From Fischerella sp. PCC 9605 (GTDB lineage Bacteria; Cyanobacteriota; Cyanobacteriia; Cyanobacteriales; Nostocaceae): a stretch of 37,546 nucleotides of DNA. Made by a program: the position numbers and the translations under genes. The stretch's first letter is position 1, and each line of letters begins with the position of its first letter. The stretch lies in contig NZ_KI912151.1 in assembly GCF_000517105.1 (NCBI RefSeq), positions 1,074,840 through 1,112,385 of the forward strand. Reading direction: 5' to 3'. The notes under the pieces are model-generated. The model did not search any database. It was given only the letters and a program-made list of their open reading frames with translations, and had not been told where the DNA came from. Of this stretch, positions 25,468 through 35,470 are shown piece after piece.

Positions 25468-28400
25468 TTACATATTTAGATCGCACACAGCATTATCGAT
25501 GCAAATTCTCAACTGTTTGGCTAATTCCTGAATATGAGGTTCGAGTAATATTGAGAAATGATTTCCTGGAACTTCAACAACCTGAATAGATTGACTGGAA
25601 CATTTACCCCAACCTAGTAAAGGGTCATCAGTACTCCATTCCGGATTGTCAAAGTCATGGATAATTTCCTCTTGAGCTCGAAAGATAGTTAAGGAGTGAG
25701 GATAAACCTGCGGAATATAATCTCGCATAGCTTGGACATTAGCTTTGAAAATTTGATAATGGCGGAGAAAATCTTTAATCTCTGCATCAGAAAAAATAAA
25801 GTTTGCTTTTTTATTTACCAAATGAAGTTGCTCATGCAGGGACAAATCTCGAAGTTCCTCAAAGGGAAGAGAAAAATCTATATCATTCCCAATTTTTATT
25901 TCTTCTGCGATACGAAGCAAGAACTTTGCATCGTCATCATCCGTAGGTTCAATGCTTGTTTCTGGTAATATGGCATCGATGATAACTACCAAACCTACTG
26001 TTTGACCCTGCTTGTGTATTTGCTGCGCCATTTCAAAAGCAAGTACACCACCGTAACAATGACCACCTAAAAGATAGGGCCCATTTGGATGTGTTTTACG
26101 AATTTCTTTTAGATAGCGAGTTGCTGTTTCCTCCACTGAAATTATTTCAGGTTGTTCTGGGTCTGGTCTATGTTCCAATGCATAAAATGGATAGTCTTCA
26201 CCAAGTATTTTGGACAATTTAAAGTATTGACTAATATCTCCACCAGCACCATGCATACAGAAGAAAGGTATCTTGTCACCAGAAGAGTTAATTGCAACTA
26301 GAGGAGAACCGGAACTTTCGCGAAATGGTTGACTAACAATTGCAGCTAGTTTTTCAATAGTCGGATTTTCAAAAAGAGTAGACAGGGGAAGATTGTGCCC
26401 AAATTTATCATAAATTTGAGCCATTAAGCGTACAGCTAAAAATGAGTGACCACCCAAATCAAAGAAGTTGTCTGTTATGCCGATAGGATTAGTATTTAGA
26501 ATGTTCTCCCAAGCTTTTACTAAAGCTAATTCTGTAAAATTTCGAGGAGCAACGAAAGATTTATTAGTATTTTGTCGAATAATTTCGTTATTTGGCAGCG
26601 CAAGCTTGTCTACTTTACCATTAGGTGTTAGTGGAAGTGCATCGAGTACAATAAAAGCAGACGGCAACATATAATTAGGCAATTTTTGTTGCAAATAGGA
26701 TAAAAATTGTGTCTTGATATCCTGCTTATTTGTAACAATATAGGCAATCAAAGTTTGATTTTTTTGAGCATCATCGCGGGCAATTACAACCGATTCTTGT
26801 ACATCTGGATGTTGTGCGATCGCCGTGGCAATTTCACCCAATTCTACTCGAAAACCTCTGATTTTTACTTGTTCATCATGTCGTCCCAAATACTCAAGAT
26901 TACCATCTTTGAGATGACGCACTAAGTCGCCTGTTTTGTAAAGCTTTGTTTTTGGAATAAAGGGATTATCAATAAACCGTTCCTGAGTTAATTCCGGACG
27001 ATATAAGTAACCCCTCGCCAATCCGTCACCACTAACGTAAAGCTCACCGACCACTCCTATAGGTGTTGGTTGTAAATCGTGATTCAACACATAAATCTGA
27101 GTATTATCGATAGGACGACCGATAGGAACACTGTTTGCTTGACCTGATAATAAACTGGTATCGTAGTAAGTCGCATTCGCAGAAACTTCCGATGAACCGT
27201 AAAGGTTGATTAGTTTTGCAAACGGCATCAATTCTCGGAAAGTTTGGACTAACTTAACAGATAGTGCTTCTCCGCTAGTTATCCAGAGTTTTAGCTGCGA
27301 TAATTTCTTAGTTAGATGACTGTAATTATCTAGAAGTAAGCGCAATAATGAAGGTACAAGTATGATACGAGTAACTTTGTGATGCGCCAAAGCTTCTATA
27401 AATAGTTGCGGGTCTAGTATGGTTGCATCATTAATAATGACAGTAGGAATTCCCTGAAGTAAGGGTGCAAAAATTTCCCATACAGAATCGACAAAACTGA
27501 TAGCTGTTTTCTGACAGCAAACTTCTCCTGGGGTGAAAGGATAAGTTTTCCATAGCCAGTGTAAGCCGTTTACTGTGCCGCGATGAGTACCAAGAACACC
27601 TTTAGGAGTTCCAGTTGAGCCAGAAGTGTAGATAATATAGGCGAGATTTTCAGATGAAGAGGTGCTAATGGGGTTTTCTTGACTTTCTTGAGCAATTTCG
27701 TCCTTATGGATATCCAAGCAAACGGTTTTCGCCGAAGATAATGACAGTTTTTCTAATATTTCCTGTTGAGTAATTAACACCGATGCTTGAGAATCACAGA
27801 GCATAAAATTCAAACGCTCAACTGGATAACTTGGATCGAGGGGAATGTATGCACCACCAGCTTTGAGGACAGCTAAAATTCCCACTACCATGTCTACGGA
27901 TCGTTCCAGACATAGCGCAACTAGCGTTTCTTTTGTGACATTCTGCTTTTGTAAATAATGTGCAAGCTGATTAACTCTCTGGTTAAGTTGACAATAAGTT
28001 ACTTCCTCAGACTCGCTAATTAATGCCAAAGATAATGGTGTTAGTTCAACTTGCTGCTCAAATAATTGATGCAGAGATGCATCTTGAGGATAATCTGCAC
28101 AAGTTTGATTAAACTTAAATAATAGTTGTTCTTGCTCAGAAGCAGTTAGTAGCGACAACTCATTGAGGCGCTGCTCTGGATTTGCAATTATATTTTCTAA
28201 TAAAGTTTGGAAATTATTTATAAATTGAGTAATAGTTGCTGCATCAAAAATATCCGTATTGTATTCCAAAAACCCTGTTAACCCCTCTTGGGATTCAGAC
28301 ATCGATAGGAAAATATCTAGTTGAGCTGTACCACTATCAAATTCCACAGTACGCAAAGTTAAACCAGACACTTCTTGCACAGACATTGGACTGTTTTGGA

Positions 28401-29565
28401 GGACAAACATGACTTCATAAAGTGGATTTCGGCTTAAATCGCGTTCGGGGTGCAATTCTTCTACAAGTATCTCGAAAGGCAAATCTTGATGTGCATAAGC
28501 ATCGAGAGTCACCTCACGTACTCGATGTAAAAGTTCGCGGAAGCTAGGATTACCACTGAGGTTATTACGCAATACCAAAGTATTAACAAACAAACCCAGC
28601 ATTCCTTCTAATTCGGCTCGGTTTCGGTTTGCAATCGGAGAACCAATTAAGATGTCTTCTTGGTCTGTGTAGCGGTATAGTAATATGTTAAATGCCGCTA
28701 GCAAACTCATAAATAAAGTGGCGTCTGCTTGCTGGCTTAATTGTCTGAGTGCATCAGTCAGAGCTTTTGAGAATTTAAAGTATTGCTTGGCACCAGCAAC
28801 AGTAGTAACATTAGGTCGCGGACGGTCTGTTGGCAGTTGTAGTATGGGTAGCTCACCGCTTAGTTGTTGCCTCCAATAATTTAATTGGGTTGCGAGGAAT
28901 TTGCCTTGGATGCGATCGCGTTGCCAAACTGCAAAATCTGCATACTGAATCGGGAGTTCGCTTAAGGGAGAAGGTTGATTTGTTGAGAAGGCTGCATACA
29001 GCGTTGATAGTTCTCGCAGGAAGACACCGCAAGACCATCCATCTGTAATAATGTGATGCATGGTCACAAGCAAAACGTGTTCTTCTTCACTCAATCGCAG
29101 TAAAGTAGCCCTCACTAATAGCCCTTTAGACAAATTAAAAGGTTTTTGTGCTTCTTTTGCTGCAATTTGTTTAACTTCTTCTTCCCAAACTTTACCAGAT
29201 AAATGTTCTAGGTTAATAATAGATAAATCCCAAGTAGATTGGGTAAAAATTTCTTGTATTGGCTCTCCATTCACAAGCCTAAAATTTGTCCGCCAAACTT
29301 CATGGCGCTTAATAATTTCATTCAAGCTTTGCTCAAGTGCTGCAATCTTGAGGTTTCCTTGTATGTGAAAAGCTATAGGAATATTGTAGAAAGAACTGCC
29401 GTGATAAAGCTGGTCAATAAACCACAGCCTTTGTTGAGAAAAAGACAAGGGGATATTTTTACAATCTTGACGCTTGGGAATAACATTAGCTTGAAATTTT
29501 CCCCCTTTCCATTTTTCTAAAAGGGCTTTTTTCGCTGGTGATAAGTTAGAATGTTGTTTATCCAT
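25468..29565 (-). CDS. Terminal NRPS module C-A-PCP-TE, probably loading beta-alanine
   Basis: 1365 residues. An N-terminal helix LSPAKKALLEKWKGG (8-22) may dock to the PKS. Condensation domain: about 37-470, HHIITDG (His170-His171, Asp175). Adenylation domain: about 490-1000, with IIYTSGSTGTPKGVLG, NLYGSSE, YKTGDLVR and Lys984 in NGKVDK. Pocket residues read V692, D693, W696, I735, I762, S764, L788, A796, N797; Asp is in the second position, not the first, as in beta-amino-acid activating domains. PCP: about 1010-1080, DLGGHSF (Ser1041). Thioesterase: about 1095-1355, nucleophile motif GHCYGG with Cys1170, Asp1197 and the His of GNHFSIL. The TE releases the final product. Confidence 0.95.
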   Translation of the reverse strand: MDKQHSNLSPAKKALLEKWKGGKFQANVIPKRQDCKNIPLSFSQQRLWFIDQLYHGSSFYNIPIAFHIQGNLKIAALEQSLNEIIKRHEVWRTNFRLVNGEPIQEIFTQSTWDLSIINLEHLSGKVWEEEVKQIAAKEAQKPFNLSKGLLVRATLLRLSEEEHVLLVTMHHIITDGWSCGVFLRELSTLYAAFSTNQPSPLSELPIQYADFAVWQRDRIQGKFLATQLNYWRQQLSGELPILQLPTDRPRPNVTTVAGAKQYFKFSKALTDALRQLSQQADATLFMSLLAAFNILLYRYTDQEDILIGSPIANRNRAELEGMLGLFVNTLVLRNNLSGNPSFRELLHRVREVTLDAYAHQDLPFEILVEELHPERDLSRNPLYEVMFVLQNSPMSVQEVSGLTLRTVEFDSGTAQLDIFLSMSESQEGLTGFLEYNTDIFDAATITQFINNFQTLLENIIANPEQRLNELSLLTASEQEQLLFKFNQTCADYPQDASLHQLFEQQVELTPLSLALISESEEVTYCQLNQRVNQLAHYLQKQNVTKETLVALCLERSVDMVVGILAVLKAGGAYIPLDPSYPVERLNFMLCDSQASVLITQQEILEKLSLSSAKTVCLDIHKDEIAQESQENPISTSSSENLAYIIYTSGSTGTPKGVLGTHRGTVNGLHWLWKTYPFTPGEVCCQKTAISFVDSVWEIFAPLLQGIPTVIINDATILDPQLFIEALAHHKVTRIILVPSLLRLLLDNYSHLTKKLSQLKLWITSGEALSVKLVQTFRELMPFAKLINLYGSSEVSANATYYDTSLLSGQANSVPIGRPIDNTQIYVLNHDLQPTPIGVVGELYVSGDGLARGYLYRPELTQERFIDNPFIPKTKLYKTGDLVRHLKDGNLEYLGRHDEQVKIRGFRVELGEIATAIAQHPDVQESVVIARDDAQKNQTLIAYIVTNKQDIKTQFLSYLQQKLPNYMLPSAFIVLDALPLTPNGKVDKLALPNNEIIRQNTNKSFVAPRNFTELALVKAWENILNTNPIGITDNFFDLGGHSFLAVRLMAQIYDKFGHNLPLSTLFENPTIEKLAAIVSQPFRESSGSPLVAINSSGDKIPFFCMHGAGGDISQYFKLSKILGEDYPFYALEHRPDPEQPEIISVEETATRYLKEIRKTHPNGPYLLGGHCYGGVLAFEMAQQIHKQGQTVGLVVIIDAILPETSIEPTDDDDAKFLLRIAEEIKIGNDIDFSLPFEELRDLSLHEQLHLVNKKANFIFSDAEIKDFLRHYQIFKANVQAMRDYIPQVYPHSLTIFRAQEEIIHDFDNPEWSTDDPLLGWGKCSSQSIQVVEVPGNHFSILLEPHIQELAKQLRICIDNAVCDLNM

Positions 29566-29953
29566 TGATGTATGATAATGAAATTTATATTTTTCAAATA
29601 AATGCTATAACAATCAATAATGCTTGATTATTACTATGTATCATTAATAATTAAATATCCATAAGGTCAGCTTTAAGAATATTCAAAGTTTCAAACATAA
29701 AATACTATTCCGATCCTATAGAGCTTGGAAACTTTATTTTTGCGTAGAGTGGGCAGTCTCCACCCTACAACTAAATCTTTGCTCTGCCTTATGCTACGAA
29801 TTCAGACTGCAATTACATTTTCATTCTCAAGGTTATTTCGGACGAATGAAGCAAGCGTTACCTGATTCCTCTCCAGCATTTATAGGACTCACTTCTGTGA
29901 AATCCACAAAAAATCGAGGGCAACTGTATGGCTATTTCTAGCCTTGATATCTA
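29566..29953. other. Gap inside the cluster between the NRPS and methyltransferase genes
   Basis: No intact gene. It contains a hairpin GTAGAGTGG/CCACCCTAC at 29744-29768 (dispersed-repeat type) and a plus-strand gene remnant described separately. The gap may hold a promoter for the NRPS-P450-SDR part; no clear -10/-35 pair could be picked. Confidence 0.5.
29798..29941 (+). pseudogene. Possible HsdR (type I restriction) fragment
   Basis: The plus-strand frame reads HSQGYFGRMKQALPDSSPAF and then IGLTSVKSTKNRGQLYGYF before a stop. It resembles the helicase stretch of type I restriction R subunits (R-x-Q-Y-G, M-R-x-ALPNA-x-FIGFTGTP, tDrnT, FGdY) but with decayed key residues. Only some 47 codons are left. 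It is antisense to the cluster and most likely a relic. Confidence 0.3.
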
Positions 29954-30742
29954 CTATTGAGAAAGGGATGGCTTACGACAAATAATGCAATGCTGATCGT
30001 ACCCTTTGTAATCTTCTCCAAAATCTTGGATATTACAGTCATTAATTTCTATAAATCCCACATTTTCTAAAACCGCCTTAATTTCTGATAAAAAATAATC
30101 TTTGACTAAATGTCTACTGTCCGTACGCTTCCAAATTCCATCTATCAATTCAAAGATGGTCATTGCAACTTCCCGTATCCTTTCTTCTGGTTTATAGTGA
30201 TAGTTTTCTCTTTCAATAAAGACAAATGTATCACCTACATAACAGTGAGTATTTGTATATCCATATCCAATATAATCATCTTCCGGCACACCATCACGCC
30301 AATAGATATCCGCAGTTGGTATGCTGAACATAAACAGAGCATTATCATGCATCGCCGTATATATGTTTTGGAAGACAGTTGTCAATTCCTCAAGACTCAT
30401 GAAGAAGCAGAGAGCATTTTTTGAATAAACAGCATCATAGGTGGGAGGCGACTTAAAATTACGTATATCCTCATGGATAAATTTACTTTCAGGTGAGTTT
30501 ATTCGGGCAAAACTTAATAATTTACCAGAAACATCAAGTCCAGTAGCTTGATAACCTCTTTTTTGAAGCTGTTGGACTATATATCCGTTAGAACAACCAA
30601 TGTCGAGAATATGTGCTCCTTTAGGGAGATGTTTTAGCATTAATTGCTCTAATACTGGCATTACAAATTCCGCTTCTGAAGGAAGTAAGTTAAATACCGA
30701 AGCAAAACGATCGTGATTTGCATCATTTTTGACTAAAGACAT
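29954..30742 (-). CDS. Class I SAM-dependent methyltransferase
   Basis: A 262-residue free-standing methyltransferase. The SAM-binding motif I is HILDIGCSNGY (about 44-54), motif II GLDVSGKLLSFA follows, and motif IV is about YDAVYSKNALCFF. No membrane part. The start has AGGAG nine bases before the ATG. It lies 45 bases after the PKS gene on the same strand. Because the PKS module seems unable to reduce its beta-keto group, O-methylation of the enol is one possible role; C- or N-methylation or methyl ester formation cannot be excluded. Confidence 0.88.
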   Translation of the reverse strand: MSLVKNDANHDRFASVFNLLPSEAEFVMPVLEQLMLKHLPKGAHILDIGCSNGYIVQQLQKRGYQATGLDVSGKLLSFARINSPESKFIHEDIRNFKSPPTYDAVYSKNALCFFMSLEELTTVFQNIYTAMHDNALFMFSIPTADIYWRDGVPEDDYIGYGYTNTHCYVGDTFVFIERENYHYKPEERIREVAMTIFELIDGIWKRTDSRHLVKDYFLSEIKAVLENVGFIEINDCNIQDFGEDYKGYDQHCIICRKPSLSQ

Positions 30743-30787
30743 ATGTTTGTTTCTCCTGTTTCAAAGTAAGGTTTAAATTTGAACAAT

Positions 30788-33700
30788 TCAAGAATTTTCT
30801 ACAAGATTAGCTAAAAAATTTTCTGCATCTTCTTCAGATAATTCTTCAATTTTTTCCAACAAAAGTTGCTCAACTATTTCTGCTTGTTTGACTGGTATCA
30901 TCGCTTCTAATAACAGGTCACGTAGTGGTAAATCTACAGGGAATTTGGCTCGCAATCGAGAAACTAATTGAGTTGCAATCAGGGAATCCCCCCCTAACTC
31001 ATAGAAGTTGTCGTAAATCCCGATTTCTGTAATCCCAAGTACCTCTTGCCATATCTCTGTAATTTGTTTTTCCAACTCATTTGTGGGGGGAACATAGGAA
31101 TTATTTAGGCTCGGTCTGGAGTAGCGTGGCGATGAATCTAATTGATTGGTTGATGTTGAATCTATCGAATAGCTTAAGCTAATTTTATGATTCTTCCTAG
31201 CATTAATGTCTACTGTAGAAAGAATAATCTGAGTTACTTCCCTTAAAGAAAAAACTCGTTTAAATACTTCTACTGCTTCTACTGGGGTGATAGCTAATTC
31301 TGCTCCAGAGACTCGATCCGTTGCTGTTTCGTCCTGGCTTACATTCGGTTGAAATTTATCCCAATTTATAACATACCACGGCAAAGAAGTTTTTTGATTA
31401 TGCCGATTACTAAAAGTATCGATGAATTGGTTAGCTGCTGAATATAAGCATAATCCAAATCCTCCTAAAATGGAAGATAAAGAAGAAAAAATGATACAAA
31501 AATCTATCTTCAAGTTCTGTAAGACTTTTTCTAAAACTACAATCTTACTACTTTGTAATTCTAATAGATTTTTTATTTCCACTTCAGTAATTTCGGGAAT
31601 AGAAGCAAATAGGCGATCGCGTTTGATACCAGTTGAATAAATTACGCCATTAATTTGTTCAACATTTGCAGATGCAAGAGCTTTATGAATATGTTCGTAA
31701 TTAGTGGTATCGGCACGTAATAACAAAACTTCTGCACCTAATTCCTCTAATGCTAAAACTTGCTGAATTTTGAGACTAATTTCATCATCTTGAGAATGAG
31801 TTTCAAGCCATTGTGAGAAATTGTTTTTCTCTGGAAATTTAGAATCTTCAATAAATATGAGTTTTGCTTGGAAAGTTTTTGTTAAGTATTCTGCAAGCAC
31901 AACTTCAACACTTTCTAATCCACCAGTAAACAGGTAAACACCCTGTTTTTTCAATGGTATTTTTTCGTCAACAATTGACTCCAAGCGAACTGGCTCAAAT
32001 GTTTGTACCCAACGGTGGCGATCGCGATAAGCAACTACCATATCTGAGGATACAGAGGTCAACTCATCTAAAAGTTTGTCAATAATGTTAACCTCACAAT
32101 CTTCTTGTCCTCTCTCTACATCTGTGCGGTTAGTTAAAGAAATATCAATACATCGACAGGTAATATTAGGATACTCTTGAGGAATGACTTTACATAAGCC
32201 TAATATTGCTGCTTTCTCTGGGTCTAATTTTTCATTTCCATTAACCTCTTGGATGTTGTTTGATACAACCCAAATTTGTAAGCGATCGCTCGTATCACTA
32301 ATTTTCAGCTTACTAATGCTCTGAGTCAAAAATAGTAAACTTTTGAATTCTAAATAATTCCCTGCGTGGCAATTTTCGAGATGACTTACGCTCCATAAAT
32401 AAGCAATATATTCAGGATTGTGTCCTAATGATATTAATTCTTTAAGTAAAGTATCATAATCTTCATTTATGCATGGATTAATTGTATAAATACCCTCACT
32501 TACTTTGCTAAACCGCTCTCCTTGTTGAACAGCAATGACATTTTTACCTTGATTTTTAAACTCATTAATTAATTTTGCACCTACTCCCAAATCATCCACA
32601 AAAAACAGCCATTTTTCTTGTGTAGAATTGATTTGCTCGGAGGATGAATGAGGCAGCAAAGAGCGCTTCCATGAAGGAACATAAAACCAGTCGGCAATAT
32701 CTTGTTTATTATCTAATGTTGTTAGTCTTTTATTTACAGAAGGTGATGGGGATTTCGCATCAATCCAGTACCTTTGTCGTTCAAAGGGGTAAGTCGGCAA
32801 AGGCAGACGATGACGCTGCTCGTGGGTATAAAATCCTGACCAATCTATTTCTATACCAGAAAGCCACAACCGACCTAATGTTTGTAATAAAAAGCTAACA
32901 TCAGATTGTTGCTCTTTGGCATGGCGTAACGAAGTCAATACCTGTTGCTTGGCATTTTTATCTAAATGCTGTGTCGTCAATGTGCTTAAAGTTCGCCCTG
33001 GCCCTACTTCTAGAAAAACACCTTCAAACTGCTGTAATAGTTGCGATATCCCATCTGAAAATCTGACAGTTTGTCGTAAATGTTGACACCAATAATCTGG
33101 ATTTGTCGCTTGTTCAAAAGTAATCCAACTACCAGTTACATTAGAAATAAAGCGTATGCTTGGTGGATTCAGTTTGACTGTTTTGACAGCCTCAATAAAC
33201 GCTGACAATATTGGTTCCATCATCTGGGAATGGAAAGCATGAGATGTATGCAACAGCCGACATTCAACTTCTTGAGACGATAATTGTTTTTGTAGCGTTG
33301 CGATCGCCTCGTTTGTTCCCGAAACTACACAGTCAGATGGGCTGTTGATAACTGCAATTTGTAGAGACTTTTGATACAACGTCTGTGCATCCAAAAGCAA
33401 CTGCACATCTTTTTCTGGCAGCCTAATTGCCAGCATACTCCCAGAAGGCAACTGTTGCATCAGGCGTCCTCTTGTTGCCACAATTTTTAAGGCATCTTCT
33501 AGAGAAAATACACCTGCAATGGTTGCGGCGACATATTCCCCAATACTATGGCCAATCATCGCCTCTGGACGCACTCCCCAAGACATAAATAACTGAGCAA
33601 GGGCGTACTCTGTAACAAATAACGCGCTTTGGGTGAGGGCTGTTTGTTGTAGTTGATTTGAAGCAGTTTCAGTATCTTCTTCGCTGGGATAAAGTAGGCA

Positions 33701-35425
33701 GCGGATATCAAGACCGAGGTGGGGTTGCAAAATACCAGCGCAACTATCTATATGTTTTTTAAACGTCGGTTCTACTTCATACAGTTCCCTCCCCATGTTT
33801 GCATATTGTGACCCTTGTCCCGAAAACATGAAGATGACTGGACAGTGACCTGGTTTACAGTGGTGACTAAAAATACGTTGTGGATCTTGGCTGTTAAGCG
33901 ATTTCACTGCATCATTTAGACTGTGGCTAATCATGATGCGGCGATAGTCAAAAGCTTGACGACCTACTTGTAAGGTATAAGCGACATCTGGTAGAGGAAT
34001 ATCGGGGTTTTGCTCTAAATAAGTATGCAGTTGCGCTGTTGCAGTGTCTAAAGCTGTGCTGGTTTTGGTTGAGAGCAGTAACAATTGCCAAGGACGCGAG
34101 GGACTGGAAGCTTCAATCACTGGAGCTTCTTCCAAAATAACATGGGCATTAGTCCCGCCAATGCCAAAAGAACTTATACCTGCTCTGTTTGGTGTACCGT
34201 TAGTTTTCCACTCTGATAATTTGGTATTGACGTAGAAGGGACTATTAGCAAAATCTATCTGGGGATTGGGCTGTTGAAAGTGTAAACTCGGAGGTATTTG
34301 TTTATGTCTTAATGCAAGGACTGTTTTAATTAATCCTGTCACACCTGCTGCTGTATCCAAATGCCCGACATTGGTCTTTACTGAACCAATAGCGCAAAAG
34401 CCTTTTTTGTTCGTGCTAGCACGAAAAGCTTGTGTGAGAGCCTTAATTTCAATCGGGTCTCCTAAGATGGTTCCTGTACCGTGCGTTTCTACATAAGTAA
34501 CAGTCTCAGGCTCGACTCCAGCTAAGGCTAAAGCTTCTAAAATAACTTCCCTTTGACCATCAACACTAGGAGCTGTATATCCAACCTTTAAAGAACCATC
34601 GTTGTTAACAGCTGAACCCTTGATTACTGCATGAATAAAATCACCATCAGTAATAGCATCCTCTAATCTTTTCAACACTACTATACCTAAACCATTGCCA
34701 CTAATCGTTCCTTTCGCTTGAGCGTCAAAAGCTCGGCAATGACCGTCAGGAGATTGAATTCCTCCTTGTTGATAGTAGTAACCTGTTTTTTGCAGCATTG
34801 TAGCGGAAACACCGCCCGCTAAAGTAATATCACTTTCACCATTGAGTAAACTTTGGCAGGCTAAGTGAACAGCAACTAATGATGTGGAACAGGCAGTTTG
34901 AACATTGATACTTGGCCCTCTCAAGTTCAATTTGTAAGAAACCTGCGTGGGTAAAAAGTCTTTGTCGTTTCCAATCAAAATTTGGTAGCTGTCTACTGAT
35001 TCCATCAAATCTCGATTAGAATATAAATTTGAAAGCAGGTATGAACTTGCACCAACACCTGCAAAAAGACCTATTTGACCGCTATAAGTTTCGGAGTTAT
35101 AGCCAGCATTTTCTAAAGCTTCCCAAACACATTCTAGAAAAAGTCGGTGCTGTGGATCTGTAATTTCAGCTTCTCTGGGAGAAAAACCAAAAAATGAAGC
35201 ATCAAACAAATCTATATCTTCTAATATACCGCTTGCTTTCACGTAATTGGAATCGTTGAGCAATAATGGATCTACCCCAGCAGATATTAGTTCCTCATCC
35301 GTGAAAAAAGAAATTGACTCTACACCAGAGCGCAGGTTTTGCCAAAAGCTATCAACTTTATTTGCCCCAGGGAAACGACCCGCCATACCAATAATAGCGA
35401 TTTCGTCTTGATTTGCTATATCCAT
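30788..35425 (-). CDS. Type I PKS module KS-AT-KR(degenerate)-ACP
   Basis: 1545 residues. KS: about 5-435, TACSTS (Cys179), ETHGTGT (His315), GSVKTNVGHLD (His355). AT: about 528-825, GHSIGE (Ser627) with HAFH (729-732), the malonyl-CoA signature. KR region: about 915-1400; the NADPH loop that normally reads TGGLGGIG is TGGLESVE (1167-1174) and the following Arg of the GR pair is missing, while Ser and Tyr1328 (LYSAAN) are kept, so reduction is doubtful. ACP: about 1450-1520, ELGGDSL (Ser1481). The last 25 residues (EKIEELSEEDAENFLANL) form an acidic docking helix. There is no DH, ER or embedded MT. It should add one malonate unit and pass a beta-keto chain to the next NRPS. Confidence 0.95.
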   Translation of the reverse strand: MDIANQDEIAIIGMAGRFPGANKVDSFWQNLRSGVESISFFTDEELISAGVDPLLLNDSNYVKASGILEDIDLFDASFFGFSPREAEITDPQHRLFLECVWEALENAGYNSETYSGQIGLFAGVGASSYLLSNLYSNRDLMESVDSYQILIGNDKDFLPTQVSYKLNLRGPSINVQTACSTSLVAVHLACQSLLNGESDITLAGGVSATMLQKTGYYYQQGGIQSPDGHCRAFDAQAKGTISGNGLGIVVLKRLEDAITDGDFIHAVIKGSAVNNDGSLKVGYTAPSVDGQREVILEALALAGVEPETVTYVETHGTGTILGDPIEIKALTQAFRASTNKKGFCAIGSVKTNVGHLDTAAGVTGLIKTVLALRHKQIPPSLHFQQPNPQIDFANSPFYVNTKLSEWKTNGTPNRAGISSFGIGGTNAHVILEEAPVIEASSPSRPWQLLLLSTKTSTALDTATAQLHTYLEQNPDIPLPDVAYTLQVGRQAFDYRRIMISHSLNDAVKSLNSQDPQRIFSHHCKPGHCPVIFMFSGQGSQYANMGRELYEVEPTFKKHIDSCAGILQPHLGLDIRCLLYPSEEDTETASNQLQQTALTQSALFVTEYALAQLFMSWGVRPEAMIGHSIGEYVAATIAGVFSLEDALKIVATRGRLMQQLPSGSMLAIRLPEKDVQLLLDAQTLYQKSLQIAVINSPSDCVVSGTNEAIATLQKQLSSQEVECRLLHTSHAFHSQMMEPILSAFIEAVKTVKLNPPSIRFISNVTGSWITFEQATNPDYWCQHLRQTVRFSDGISQLLQQFEGVFLEVGPGRTLSTLTTQHLDKNAKQQVLTSLRHAKEQQSDVSFLLQTLGRLWLSGIEIDWSGFYTHEQRHRLPLPTYPFERQRYWIDAKSPSPSVNKRLTTLDNKQDIADWFYVPSWKRSLLPHSSSEQINSTQEKWLFFVDDLGVGAKLINEFKNQGKNVIAVQQGERFSKVSEGIYTINPCINEDYDTLLKELISLGHNPEYIAYLWSVSHLENCHAGNYLEFKSLLFLTQSISKLKISDTSDRLQIWVVSNNIQEVNGNEKLDPEKAAILGLCKVIPQEYPNITCRCIDISLTNRTDVERGQEDCEVNIIDKLLDELTSVSSDMVVAYRDRHRWVQTFEPVRLESIVDEKIPLKKQGVYLFTGGLESVEVVLAEYLTKTFQAKLIFIEDSKFPEKNNFSQWLETHSQDDEISLKIQQVLALEELGAEVLLLRADTTNYEHIHKALASANVEQINGVIYSTGIKRDRLFASIPEITEVEIKNLLELQSSKIVVLEKVLQNLKIDFCIIFSSLSSILGGFGLCLYSAANQFIDTFSNRHNQKTSLPWYVINWDKFQPNVSQDETATDRVSGAELAITPVEAVEVFKRVFSLREVTQIILSTVDINARKNHKISLSYSIDSTSTNQLDSSPRYSRPSLNNSYVPPTNELEKQITEIWQEVLGITEIGIYDNFYELGGDSLIATQLVSRLRAKFPVDLPLRDLLLEAMIPVKQAEIVEQLLLEKIEELSEEDAENFLANLVENS

Positions 35426-35470
35426 AGATCAAAACTCTATCATAAATATTTTTGTCTAATGTAAAGACAC

